DNA of 64,000 nt from Sediminibacterium sp. FEMGT703S (GTDB lineage: Bacteria; Bacteroidota; Bacteroidia; Chitinophagales; Chitinophagaceae), in the NCBI GenBank assembly GCA_002786355.1, contig PGCO01000001.1, positions 310,001-374,000 on the forward strand, written 5' to 3'. The notes under the pieces are model-generated. The model was given only the letters and a program-made list of their open reading frames with translations. It did not search any database and was not told the DNA's origin. A program made the position numbers and the translations under genes. Below are positions 49,937 to 60,259 of this stretch, in pieces (the first letter of the stretch is position 1; each line of letters opens with the position of its first letter).

Positions 49937-51814
49937 ATGTTTAGTGCAAATAGAATTAAATACATTTATTTTATTGGTTTATTGATCATTTTTGCAGGAT
50001 GTTCAAATTTAATTGGATGGCAATTTGATATAACGATTTTAAAGAGCTTTTCGAGTGAGATGACTTCGATGAATCCACTCACGGCCACAACATTTATTGG
50101 CGCAGGCATTTGGCTATTGTATTTTAAAGAATCCAATTTAAATGCAAAGAAAATATCCTTCGGAATATTTGTTTTACTAATTGGATCCTTGCATATTCTA
50201 GCGAATCAATTTTCTCTCGATTTCTTAAGACTTGACCATTATCTTTTTAAAGAGAAAGTAGAATCTAGCTTAATCAATTCGCATTTGGCGCCCACTACAG
50301 CTGTATTATTTTTACTTTGTGGCACTATTATAATCAGTTCTAATACACAAAAGAAATGGTTACTAAATATTAGACAAGTACTTAGTATAATTGTTTTTGT
50401 TATTGCCTATAGCGCTATTTTAGGATATTTATATGGAAGAGATTCAGCGTATAGAGTAGAGGGAGTTTCAACGATTGCATTAAGTACTGCAATTTTATTT
50501 CTCCTTTTGAGCACAGCCTTATTCCTATGTAATATCACGTACGGATTACCTAAGCTTTTTGCTTCAATTTTAGATGGTAGTTCTTTATTAAGAAGGGTAT
50601 CTCTATTCATGCTAGTATTTCCGCCCTTCTTAGGATATTTAAGAACTTGGGGAGAAAAAGAAAGGCTATATAGCACTGAGTTTGGAATTGAACTACATAC
50701 TATTATTTTTACAATTGTTATATTTATTCTAGTTTATTTTTATGCAAATCTCCTTAACAAGAAACAAATTGCAAGCCTTTTACTTGAAACACAATTAGCT
50801 GAAAGTGAAAGCAAATTTAGACGCTTGGTTTCCTCGTTAAGAGAAGGTGTTGTAAGTATTGATAATAATGGAAAAGTTGTTTACTGCAATCCCAGCTATT
50901 GTCAAATATTAGGCTATACAGAAGCTGAATTAGTAGGCAGTAGCGTTATTGAAATGATTATTCCAATAGACAGGAGAGCTACTTTTTTAGACAGATTAAC
51001 GAATAGAAAACAGGCTAATCAAGAAGACTACCAAACAGAAGTAATTAGGAATGATGGCGAGAAAATAATTATAGATATAAAATCGAACGCGCTTTTTAAT
51101 GATCAAGGAACCAGTGATGCTTATGTTGTTAGTGTAACAGATATCACCGGTGAAATTAGAAAAATAGAAGACATTAAAGCATTCTCCTCTATTGCTGCTC
51201 ATGATTTGAATTCGCCCATTAATAAAATATTGACCGTAGTAGATTTAATTGACCCCAATAGCTTAAATGACGAAAACAAAGAGTTTTTACAGATGATTAG
51301 AACCACCATTCTAAGCATGAAAACACTTACCCAAGACTTGTTGGCATTTTCAAGATTAGGCATGCAAGCTTTAGAAAAAACAACAGTAAACATCAATGAC
51401 ATTGTTCAAGATATTTGCAAACAACAAATGCCATTAGACTTTAAAGGTCAATTAAAAATTCAAGACCTACCAGAAGCAAGAGTAAATGAAGCAGCAATTA
51501 AACAACTATTCAACAATCTTTTATCTAACGCATTTAAATACTCTTCAAAAAAATTGTTGCCAGAAATTGAAGTTGGTACATATAGAAAAGATGGACAACA
51601 ATATTACTTTGTAAAAGACAATGGAGTTGGCCTAAACGAAGAACAAATAAAAACACTATTTACACCATTTAAGCGTTACCACAGCAAATTTGAAGGCAAC
51701 GGACTAGGCTTAGCAATAGTGAAAAGAATTATTGATAAACACGGCGGAAGTATTTTTACTGAATCTGAGACTGACAAAGGGTTGACCTTGTATTTTAGTC
51801 TTTCACCTGCCTAA
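49937..51814 (+). CDS. Membrane PAS-domain sensor histidine kinase
   Basis: Multiple N-terminal TM helices, PAS (VSIDNNGKVVYCNPSYCQILGYTEAELVG), H-box SIAAHDLNSPINKIL, HATPase N and G boxes (LFNNLLSNAFKYS, VKDNGVGL, GNGLGLAIVKRIIDKHGG). Confidence 0.92.
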   Translation: MFSANRIKYIYFIGLLIIFAGCSNLIGWQFDITILKSFSSEMTSMNPLTATTFIGAGIWLLYFKESNLNAKKISFGIFVLLIGSLHILANQFSLDFLRLDHYLFKEKVESSLINSHLAPTTAVLFLLCGTIIISSNTQKKWLLNIRQVLSIIVFVIAYSAILGYLYGRDSAYRVEGVSTIALSTAILFLLLSTALFLCNITYGLPKLFASILDGSSLLRRVSLFMLVFPPFLGYLRTWGEKERLYSTEFGIELHTIIFTIVIFILVYFYANLLNKKQIASLLLETQLAESESKFRRLVSSLREGVVSIDNNGKVVYCNPSYCQILGYTEAELVGSSVIEMIIPIDRRATFLDRLTNRKQANQEDYQTEVIRNDGEKIIIDIKSNALFNDQGTSDAYVVSVTDITGEIRKIEDIKAFSSIAAHDLNSPINKILTVVDLIDPNSLNDENKEFLQMIRTTILSMKTLTQDLLAFSRLGMQALEKTTVNINDIVQDICKQQMPLDFKGQLKIQDLPEARVNEAAIKQLFNNLLSNAFKYSSKKLLPEIEVGTYRKDGQQYYFVKDNGVGLNEEQIKTLFTPFKRYHSKFEGNGLGLAIVKRIIDKHGGSIFTESETDKGLTLYFSLSPA

Positions 51815-51816
51815 TT

Positions 51817-52968
51817 TCAAATTACCCCCGTACCGTTTTGTATGGTTGCTATATAATAATCCAATGGTAATTGCATTGCCGCTTCATAGGCTGGCTTGAT
51901 ACTATTGATTAGAGAATCAATTTGACTTTCTTGCACTAAGTTGATTGTACAGCCTCCAAAACCACCACCCATCATTCTTGCCCCTACCACTTCTTTACGT
52001 GATCTTACAAAGTCTACCAGGTAATCTAATTCTTTACAACTTACTTGGTATTGCTTACTTAAACCATCATGGGTTTTAAACATACAACTACCAAGTGCTG
52101 TTATATTATCTTCTTGTAAAAATTTGCATGCTTGATTCAACCTTTCCATTTCATCTACCACAAATCTGCTCCGATTATATACAGTTTGGTTATTAGGCAA
52201 TACATATTGGTCTAGCATTTGTACAGTGGCATCTCTTAATGAAAACACTTCTGGATGAATTGTTTGAATCATTTCTACCGCCTGCATACACTCTAACCTT
52301 CTCGTATTGTATTCAGTAGATGCCAATGAATGTTTTACGTTGGTATTCAACAATAAAATCTTTATACCTTCTAATTTAAAGGGAACATATTCGTAGGCTA
52401 GTGATTGGCAATCTAATTTTATTACTTGATTGGCTTTTCCCATCATAGAGGCAAACTGATCCATGATACCGCACATGACTCCTGCATATTCATGTTCTGC
52501 TTTCTGGGCCATAGCAACCATGTCTACTCGCTCAATATTAGTCTGTAATAAATGATTCAATGCAAAAACAGTGGCACATTCTACTGCAGCGGAGGATGAA
52601 AGACCAGCGCCAATAGGAACATCACTTGTAAGTACTGCATTAAATCCTGGAAGCTGTATTGAGCGCTTTAAAAACTGAGCTGCGCCACCCAAAATATAGT
52701 TAGGCCAACTTATATCTCCAATAGGCTTTAGTTGGTCAACTGTTGTAGAAAATTGCTCATTTAAATCTAAGGCGGTTAAATGAATTTCACTATCGTCTCT
52801 TAAAGAAATGGCTATATAAGCTGCTTTATCTATGGCTGCTGGTAATACAAAACCATTATTGTAATCGGCATGTTCACCAATAATATTAACTCTTCCAGGA
52901 GATCGAACGATTATAGTAGGTTGATGATGGTATTTTTCAAAAAAATATTTTTCTAATTGCGTTTTCAT
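51817..52968 (-). CDS. galK: Galactokinase
   Basis: SPGRVNIIGEHADYNNGFVLPAAI, DVPIGAGLSSSAAVE, VGARMMGGGFGGCTI. Confidence 0.93.
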   Translation of the reverse strand: MKTQLEKYFFEKYHHQPTIIVRSPGRVNIIGEHADYNNGFVLPAAIDKAAYIAISLRDDSEIHLTALDLNEQFSTTVDQLKPIGDISWPNYILGGAAQFLKRSIQLPGFNAVLTSDVPIGAGLSSSAAVECATVFALNHLLQTNIERVDMVAMAQKAEHEYAGVMCGIMDQFASMMGKANQVIKLDCQSLAYEYVPFKLEGIKILLLNTNVKHSLASTEYNTRRLECMQAVEMIQTIHPEVFSLRDATVQMLDQYVLPNNQTVYNRSRFVVDEMERLNQACKFLQEDNITALGSCMFKTHDGLSKQYQVSCKELDYLVDFVRSRKEVVGARMMGGGFGGCTINLVQESQIDSLINSIKPAYEAAMQLPLDYYIATIQNGTGVI

Positions 52969-52971
52969 GGC

Positions 52972-54357
52972 TTATTTAATTTGAAATAATGGATTACTTG
53001 ATTTGATTCTCTCTTTATCCATTAAAGCTTCCAACAATTCAACTAAAGGTTGGTTTTGATCTGCAATATCAATGGTTTCACCTTTATCAACTGCTAAATT
53101 ATATAATTCAGTTCTTGTAGGTGTTGTTCCTTTATAATAGCGAATCGCTTTCCAATTATTTTGCAAAATAGCTTGCTTAAATCCACCTTCATAAAATTCC
53201 CAATATAAAGTATTATGTACTAATTGCTTTTTACCTTTTAACGCATTAACAAATGAAATGCCATCTGTTTCAGGTAATGCAGCAACACCAGCAATTTCGT
53301 TGAATGTAGGAAGTATATCCCAAAATGCGCCTGTATAATTATTGATTGACCCTGATTTTACTTTCCCTTTCCAACTAACAATAAAAGGAACCCTAATTCC
53401 ACCTTCATATAAATCTCTTTTTGCCCCCTTTAATCCTCCGCTACTATTAAAAAAATCAATATCTGCTTTTGTTCGTCCGCCTTCTTTATGCGTTCCATTA
53501 TCGCTAGTAAAAACAATAATGGTATTATCGTATAACTTTTGTGCCTTTAAATAAGCAATTAATTCTCCAATATATTGATCCATCTGAGAAACCATTGCTG
53601 CATAAGCAGCTTTAGGAAAAGCCTGTGATCCATAATGTTGTCCAGAAGGATGGGCATTTTCAGGCCCAAATTTACTTGCACCCTCTTCTGTTAAATAGGG
53701 AAGCATTGCATTTTTAGGTACTACTAATTCTGCATGTGGCAATGTATATGCTATGTATAAAAAAAAGGGATTGGATTGTTGCTCTTTTATAAATTTTTTC
53801 GCTTGATTTGTGAACCACTCGTTGCTATATTGATTTTCTGGAATTTTCACTTTGGTACTTTTCCCGTTCATGATTTGCCATGCAGAGTCTGGTTTTTGGT
53901 AGTGCCCTTCAACATGATGCAGCAATCCAGCAAAAAAATCCCAGCCCTTATTTTCAGGGGCTCCAGTAGTTCCAGCCAGCCCTAATCCCCACTTACCCAC
54001 TATTCCATTTTTATATCCTGCATGATGCAAATACTGTGGCAGTATACTATCCGATGCAGCTAATGGCACTTCTCCATTGCCTCTAATAGAAACATGACCT
54101 GTATGCAATCCAGTCATTAATGAGGCCCTAGATGGAGCACAAACAGTACTACCAGCATAAAACTGCGTGAACTTTGTTCCTGATTTTGCTAATCCATCTA
54201 TATTAGGTGTAATTATTTGAGTAGATCCATAGCAGCCTAAATCTCCATATCCCAAATCGTCTGCTAAAATAAAAATAATATTGGGCTTGCTTTTTTGTGC
54301 AACTACCTCAAACAAAGAAAAAATTAAAAAAAAAGAAAGCAATATTTTAGTAAACAT
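52972..54357 (-). CDS. Cysteine-type (S1 family) sulfatase, secreted
   Basis: Signal peptide; KPNIIFILADDLGYGDLGCYG, CAPSRASLMTG formylglycine motif, FTSDNGTHKEGG. Confidence 0.93.
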   Translation of the reverse strand: MFTKILLSFFLIFSLFEVVAQKSKPNIIFILADDLGYGDLGCYGSTQIITPNIDGLAKSGTKFTQFYAGSTVCAPSRASLMTGLHTGHVSIRGNGEVPLAASDSILPQYLHHAGYKNGIVGKWGLGLAGTTGAPENKGWDFFAGLLHHVEGHYQKPDSAWQIMNGKSTKVKIPENQYSNEWFTNQAKKFIKEQQSNPFFLYIAYTLPHAELVVPKNAMLPYLTEEGASKFGPENAHPSGQHYGSQAFPKAAYAAMVSQMDQYIGELIAYLKAQKLYDNTIIVFTSDNGTHKEGGRTKADIDFFNSSGGLKGAKRDLYEGGIRVPFIVSWKGKVKSGSINNYTGAFWDILPTFNEIAGVAALPETDGISFVNALKGKKQLVHNTLYWEFYEGGFKQAILQNNWKAIRYYKGTTPTRTELYNLAVDKGETIDIADQNQPLVELLEALMDKERIKSSNPLFQIK

Positions 54358-54375
54358 TATAACTAATTTAAAAAA

Positions 54376-55515
54376 CTATTTTGACTTTACAACATCACGC
54401 ACACATCTAAAGCCTGTATGCTCTAAGCCTGTATCAGGACTACTCTTCATTCTTCTTGCAACACGATACCCACTACAATAAGCATCATTACACAAAAAGC
54501 TTCCACCACGTAAAACTCTTTTTGGTGTATAAGGATCTTGTGGATCATAACTTTTATTGGGCCCTGAAGGATTAAAGCTGTTGGTATTAGCAAGGGTCTT
54601 ATAAAAATCATGATGGTACCAATCGCTACACCATTCCCATACATTTCCCGCCATATCAAATAATCCGTAATTATTACAAGAAAACATTTTTACAGGTGCG
54701 TATTTTAAAAAACCATCTTTCTGTTCATTGTAGTATGGGAAATTTCCTTCCCAACTATTTGTTTTAGGCTTGCCTTGATTAACGGGCTCGTTGCCCCATG
54801 GATAAATTTGATTGATGCGTCCACCCCTTGCTGCAAATTCCCACTCTGCTTCTGTTGGCAATCTTTTTCCAGCCCATTTACAATATGCCATTGCATCATC
54901 CCAGCTTACATGTACAACCGGATAATTTTCTTTCCCTTTTATAGAACTGCCTGGCCCTTGGGGATGTTTCCAATTAGCACCGTTTACCCAACTCCACCAT
55001 TGACTATAGTCATTTAAGTTAACTGGTCCATTGCTTTGCTTAAACACTAAAGAAGCAGCAACTAATAAACTATCTGCTGGTTTTGGTGTGCCAGGCGGAA
55101 CTGATTTTTTTAATTCGTCCCAATCAGGTTTACGTTCTGCTGTAGTGATATAACCAGTGGCAACCACAAATTTTTGAAATTGGGCATTTGTCACTTCAGT
55201 GATATCTATATAAAATGGAGCTATCGTTACTTTGTGTTTTGGGAATTCATCTTCTGCCGCTTGGTCATTGTCTCCTCCCATCTCAAAACTTCCCCCTGGA
55301 ATCAATACCATATTATCATAGGAACTGTCTCCACCAAAAGAAGTAGATGAATCAGTGTTGGTACCAAATCTTTGAGGCACTTGCATGCAAGCATGAGCAG
55401 TATCTTTTTGAGCTTCTACTTTCGTGTTATGATTACTGTTGTTACAGCTAAACAATAGCAAAATGCAAGAAATAGGTCGAGCTACTTTTTTAAAAATCAA
55501 TTTAATATTGTTCAA
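54376..55515 (-). CDS. Formylglycine-generating enzyme (SUMF1)-family lipoprotein
   Basis: Lipobox ILLLFSC; MVLIPGGSFEMGG, EVTNAQFQKFV, LPTEAEWEFAARGG, RVLRGGSFLCNDAYCSGYRVARR with both FGE-type cysteines (C-x4-C). Confidence 0.9.
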   Translation of the reverse strand: MNNIKLIFKKVARPISCILLLFSCNNSNHNTKVEAQKDTAHACMQVPQRFGTNTDSSTSFGGDSSYDNMVLIPGGSFEMGGDNDQAAEDEFPKHKVTIAPFYIDITEVTNAQFQKFVVATGYITTAERKPDWDELKKSVPPGTPKPADSLLVAASLVFKQSNGPVNLNDYSQWWSWVNGANWKHPQGPGSSIKGKENYPVVHVSWDDAMAYCKWAGKRLPTEAEWEFAARGGRINQIYPWGNEPVNQGKPKTNSWEGNFPYYNEQKDGFLKYAPVKMFSCNNYGLFDMAGNVWEWCSDWYHHDFYKTLANTNSFNPSGPNKSYDPQDPYTPKRVLRGGSFLCNDAYCSGYRVARRMKSSPDTGLEHTGFRCVRDVVKSK

Positions 55516-55546
55516 TCTGTTCTAGTTTGGTTTTCATTTCATTGAT

Positions 55547-56050
55547 TTAAAGTTCTAATTTCCAATTTAATAATAATTGATTTTCCTTAATCTTTATGAA
55601 TTTATTTTTTTCTAGCACTTTAAATGAAGCTAAATTGGTTTTCAGGGTAGAAGCAATAATAGATTTTACTGATGCTTGAGTCTTTGCCCATTCAATTATT
55701 CCTCCTACAATTTCTGTCATATAACCTTTTCCCTGATATTCTTCATAAGTACCGTATCCTATTTCAATTTCACCTAATTTATTTGGTTCGCCAACTATAC
55801 ATAAATCTCCCACCATCGAGTTTTCGGCAATTGAAATTGCGGTCCAAAGTGTGGAGAATAAATAATTTTTAGTTGTATCAGCAACATTGGGGAGAATAGT
55901 ATTTTCTAATGCCTCTTTTAGTTCGTCAGAAATAATTCTTGAATTTGGATTTAAATTGAATTCTTTTTCTAAAGTACCATCACACTTAACATACTTAACC
56001 AATTGATTGTATGTCAAGGGTATAATTATAAGTCTTTTGGTTTTAAGCAT
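55547..56050 (-). CDS. GNAT family N-acetyltransferase (RimJ/RimL-like)
   Basis: EIEIGYGTYEEYQGKGYMTEIVGGIIEWA, NLASFKVLEKNKF. Confidence 0.82.
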   Translation of the reverse strand: MLKTKRLIIIPLTYNQLVKYVKCDGTLEKEFNLNPNSRIISDELKEALENTILPNVADTTKNYLFSTLWTAISIAENSMVGDLCIVGEPNKLGEIEIGYGTYEEYQGKGYMTEIVGGIIEWAKTQASVKSIIASTLKTNLASFKVLEKNKFIKIKENQLLLNWKLEL

Positions 56051-56415
56051 ATATTTTTTTTGATCTATCCATTTACCACGCCAAAGTATAACTAGGCGTT
56101 TAATTATTCATGATTTTAAACAAAGGTAATTCGAAAAGAAATCTTTGGAATAGCATAAACATGTTAATTATTAGCTTTCAAATTCATAATGTAATTGAAC
56201 TATGCCAGTGTCAAAATAATTTGTTGATAATTGCGTAAAGGAAAAGCTTGACATAATTATTTCGCACCACAAAAATTTGAAAGCACTTAAATTTAGTTGA
56301 TTCTAGAGGAATAAGTTAGTTATAAAACATGAAAATAATTTTACTTATTCTAAACCGTTTTATTTATCTTCCTTACCATAACCCATGAGCCCTTAGCAAG
56401 CACAAACTCTTTAGT

Positions 56416-57420
56416 ATGAAAAAAGGTTTATTAATTTTTGCAATCCTGCCGCTGTTTTTGTTTGCTCAAAAAAAACTTCCTTTAATTCAAAGTATCACAA
56501 GCGACACTTTGTATGGAAAATACCAGCAGATTTCTTTCATCTATGATCGTTTTGACAGAGTAACAGATATCATAAAAACCAATTGCAAAACTACAAAGAC
56601 ATCCCCGAATGATGTTTTTCCATTAATTGACACTGTAACCATTCAACAATTCAACTATGTCGGAAAAAGCAAGAGTCCTATTTCAAGAAAGATTACCAAT
56701 TATGAATTTGACCCAGTAGATCAAGTATCATATTGGACTTTCATCCAAAAACAAGTTTTCATTTATAAAGAAGGCAAACATATACAAGATAGTATCACAA
56801 ATAAAGTAAACAGGTTGCGTTTGGAAGAGGATCATATTGACAACGATAAACCATATTATTGGAAAGGCAGGCTTGAATATTCAAATAAAGCATTGAAGTA
56901 TATATTAAATACCAATTATCTAACAAGACGAAAATATGATTATGCACAAGGGGAAACAACAGAATTGTTAATCAACAGCCAACAAAATATTGCAAAAGAA
57001 GCCGAAGAACCATTTATGAAAAGCCATAGCTCTTCAAATCCTCCTTATTTTACATATTCTAAATTTGATAAAGCAATCAATCCACTAGGTTATTTAAATA
57101 TATCTAGCATTTTTCCACATGAAAACATTTCTTTTTCCTATGATACAGATGGGCTTATTGGCATTGAAGATCAAGAAATATTTAATAATGATTATAGTGT
57201 TTTCAAATGGTACTATTTAAATCAAAACAATATTTTAACCTATACAATTACAAGAGGTGATACAGATTCCCCATTTAAAGACATTATACATCTTTCCTAT
57301 ACCTATAACCAATTTAATTTGCCCATTGAATGCATCGCACTTATTCACAAAGAGTTTACTAGAGATGGAAGAGCAGTTGGTAAATATGAAAAGCGTTTTA
57401 CATTCAGCTATAGAAATTAA
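56416..57420 (+). CDS. Secreted hypothetical protein
   Basis: Signal peptide MKKGLLIFAILPLFLFAQ; 334 aa; no recognised domain. Confidence 0.65.
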   Translation: MKKGLLIFAILPLFLFAQKKLPLIQSITSDTLYGKYQQISFIYDRFDRVTDIIKTNCKTTKTSPNDVFPLIDTVTIQQFNYVGKSKSPISRKITNYEFDPVDQVSYWTFIQKQVFIYKEGKHIQDSITNKVNRLRLEEDHIDNDKPYYWKGRLEYSNKALKYILNTNYLTRRKYDYAQGETTELLINSQQNIAKEAEEPFMKSHSSSNPPYFTYSKFDKAINPLGYLNISSIFPHENISFSYDTDGLIGIEDQEIFNNDYSVFKWYYLNQNNILTYTITRGDTDSPFKDIIHLSYTYNQFNLPIECIALIHKEFTRDGRAVGKYEKRFTFSYRN

Positions 57421-57443
57421 AAAATTATACTCTCCATACAACA

Positions 57444-58208
57444 ATGAAACTTAAAATTATTTTGATAGCAGTACTGTTAAAAACGACAGTACTTGGTTTT
57501 TCTCAAACGAACAATCTTGATAGTCTTTTAAATGCTTTCAAAAGTAAAGACTTTGATGAAGTAGTAATAAATGCTAAAACAGTCTTAGAGAGTAAACAGA
57601 AAGAAGTAATCCCAGCTTTGATTCAATTACTAGAAAGTACTGAATATGTAAAATTATACTATTCACCGTCACTTATGTATCCAGGTACCAAACGGTTCAT
57701 TTCGGAAAATGAAAAAATTATTCCCTATGAAATAGACTGGATTTCTATTAGAGCAGGTTGGTTACTAGAAGAGCTTACATTCAAAGATTTTGGATTTAGA
57801 TCCACTGCCATTGCTAATCCTACATTAGAAGAAATCAAACTAAATAATCGTATAGAAGCGAATGAAAGAATTTATACAGTAAATTGGCAAAATAGGCAAA
57901 CAGAAACACAAATTATTCAAAATAGAAAAGTACTTGCTGAAAAGGCAACTATTTGGTGGGAGCAAAATAAAGAAAGCTGGACAAGGGTTTCAGCACTTAA
58001 AACAGCTTTACAATCTAACAATGAGTTCTGCATCTCAAATGCACTCAGTTTTATGTCTGATTATGCAGGTTATAAAAAAAGTTGTGATAATTTTTATGAA
58101 TTATATAATAATGAACTTTGGCCTCATATTGTTTTACTAAAGCACTCTTTAATTAAGAGTATACTAGAAAAAGTAGAAGATTTTTTCTATTTACGTGGGC
58201 CACAATAA
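57444..58208 (+). CDS. Secreted hypothetical protein
   Basis: Signal peptide MKLKIILIAVLLKTTVLGFSQ; 254 aa; 23 nt after the previous ORF. Confidence 0.65.
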   Translation: MKLKIILIAVLLKTTVLGFSQTNNLDSLLNAFKSKDFDEVVINAKTVLESKQKEVIPALIQLLESTEYVKLYYSPSLMYPGTKRFISENEKIIPYEIDWISIRAGWLLEELTFKDFGFRSTAIANPTLEEIKLNNRIEANERIYTVNWQNRQTETQIIQNRKVLAEKATIWWEQNKESWTRVSALKTALQSNNEFCISNALSFMSDYAGYKKSCDNFYELYNNELWPHIVLLKHSLIKSILEKVEDFFYLRGPQ

Positions 58209-58229
58209 TATTAATTCATTGAATAAAAG

Positions 58230-59504
58230 ATGATGAAACAATATATAGTATTTATAGCATCCAGCTTATTGTTTTTAACTAAACCAGCAATATCAATTGG
58301 GCAATTAAGTGAAACCAATAAACTGCTTCATAAAGCTAGTTTTTTGAGAGGATCAAATAAAATTAGAAATCAAGAAGCACAGAATATATATAATCTGTTG
58401 ATGGCTAAAGAACCTACAAATGCAGTCATTTATGCGGAAAGTGGCTTCTTTAATCTTTCATATGCAGATAAGGAATTGGGAATGATTGATTTAAACGTTG
58501 CTATGTATTTGTTAGAGAATAAGCTATGCGCATGTGATTATGAGCATATTTATAATATAAAGAAAGAAGAGTTTTTTTGTTCCCTTGAATTACTTGAAAA
58601 AATTTATGAAGAAAAAAGGAGGGTGTTTTATGAAAAAAAACAATTTGATTCAACTGGGCATTATATCAAAAAGTTAGTTCGTCTTTATACAGATTCCAGT
58701 GGCACTAAACCTGACTATTCAAAGTTTAAAAACAACAATATTGTTATTAATAAACTAAATGGGCTATACACAGAAGAAGCTGAAAATTTTGGAGATTCCC
58801 AAAAATATCAAGATGCATTAAAGAGTTATCAAAAAATAATCTTTAACAACTTCTATAAAAGAACTAACACAGATTTGATAGATTTATATGCTATTGTTGG
58901 TGAATACGATAGTATTCTACAAATAATGAATCGGGAATTATTCGTCAAAAAAAATGCTGATACGCGCTTTGCAGGTGAATATCCCATTCTTGCAGTAAGA
59001 TATTTTTTCGATTATATTTCAGCATATATTGCTAAAAGAGATTTCGAACCTGCCTATAAGTTAATTACAAGCAATACCACTTTTTCTTTCATTCCAGATA
59101 CAAAAAGTGAAAAAGGCAATATACTATTAAAAGAATTTCCAATGTACATGAAAGGAGAGAGTAGTAATTTTTGTGAGAGAATTAATCAAGAAGAAGTAGA
59201 ATACAGTTATTTTTATTTTTATCACTGTTTATTGAATGATTTAAACAATAAGAATTATGAAAACGCACTACTTCATTTAAACAATTTTTATAAATTAATG
59301 GCGCCTCAATTTCTGAATCTAGCAAAAGGCTCTATTCGCTATCTCACTGGGGAGTCATATAAATCTGATTATATCATTTTTTCATTAAAAGGATATTTAC
59401 TATCAAAACTAAATAAGAAAACTGAAGCAAAGCTGGCTTACCAAGAAGCCCTCAAATTGAACCCCGCATGTAAAGAAGCTATGTTAGAATTAAAAGCTTT
59501 ATAA
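58230..59504 (+). CDS. Secreted TPR-like hypothetical protein
   Basis: Signal peptide; helical TPR-like segments, e.g. C-terminal LKGYLLSKLNKKTEAKLAYQEALKLNPACKEA. Confidence 0.65.
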   Translation: MMKQYIVFIASSLLFLTKPAISIGQLSETNKLLHKASFLRGSNKIRNQEAQNIYNLLMAKEPTNAVIYAESGFFNLSYADKELGMIDLNVAMYLLENKLCACDYEHIYNIKKEEFFCSLELLEKIYEEKRRVFYEKKQFDSTGHYIKKLVRLYTDSSGTKPDYSKFKNNNIVINKLNGLYTEEAENFGDSQKYQDALKSYQKIIFNNFYKRTNTDLIDLYAIVGEYDSILQIMNRELFVKKNADTRFAGEYPILAVRYFFDYISAYIAKRDFEPAYKLITSNTTFSFIPDTKSEKGNILLKEFPMYMKGESSNFCERINQEEVEYSYFYFYHCLLNDLNNKNYENALLHLNNFYKLMAPQFLNLAKGSIRYLTGESYKSDYIIFSLKGYLLSKLNKKTEAKLAYQEALKLNPACKEAMLELKAL

Positions 59505-59615
59505 TGTTCAATTAATCATACAGCATATTTGAAATCAAAAAGCACTTTTATATGTTTGAGAACATAGAACTGATCAGCTTTGGCATATATTTTGTAGTTA
59601 TTTAAAAAAAATCAT

Positions 59616-60215
59616 ATGCGAATACTTGTAATTTTAGTTCTACTTTTTTGTAGTGTTACTGTTAAAGCCCAACAAAAAAAACATATAGATACCGTAGTGA
59701 TAAGAGCTGACTCTACTTTCGAAAGTTTAATACATAGAAAGTTATACAATTATCGCAACCATGTAAAATACCATATAGAAGAAAGAGGAAGAATTCGTGA
59801 ACTAATCGTCTATTTAGCTTCCGTAGAAGATTTAGTAACTGGGCATAAACTTTATGGCATAAGAATAGATCAAAGAGGTAGCCGGAATCTTTTTACAGAT
59901 GCCCCTATGACCAATGTTGAGTATATTGATGAAGATGAAATAGACTCAGTAGTTGCCCATCTAAAAATGGTGAGAGATGAAATTAAGAAGAAAGACCCTA
60001 ATACTGAGCGATATACGGAATTTCGCTTTTTTACAAGATCTGGTTTTATGATTGAGTGCTACACTGGAGCCAGTCGTTGGCGCTGTTTAATTCATTATGA
60101 AATTGGAAAAATGGTCTATGATGTCTACATAAATAACAACAATAGATTAGATGAATTCATTGAAACACTTGAAGAAATTTCAAAAGAAATAACAACAATG
60201 AGAACAAGCAATTAA
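59616..60215 (+). CDS. Secreted hypothetical protein
   Basis: Signal peptide MRILVILVLLFCSVTVKAQ; 199 aa. Confidence 0.6.
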   Translation: MRILVILVLLFCSVTVKAQQKKHIDTVVIRADSTFESLIHRKLYNYRNHVKYHIEERGRIRELIVYLASVEDLVTGHKLYGIRIDQRGSRNLFTDAPMTNVEYIDEDEIDSVVAHLKMVRDEIKKKDPNTERYTEFRFFTRSGFMIECYTGASRWRCLIHYEIGKMVYDVYINNNNRLDEFIETLEEISKEITTMRTSN

Positions 60216-60259
60216 GAAGGCAAGTAAAGTGTACAGAACCTGTATTAATTGTATTGTGC

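Noticed and set aside
56051-56415. Mobile-element scar upstream of the secreted-protein cluster
   Set aside because: Only weak, imperfect inverted similarity (tgtcaaaataattt/tgacataattattt); no terminal repeats, target duplication or transposase found.
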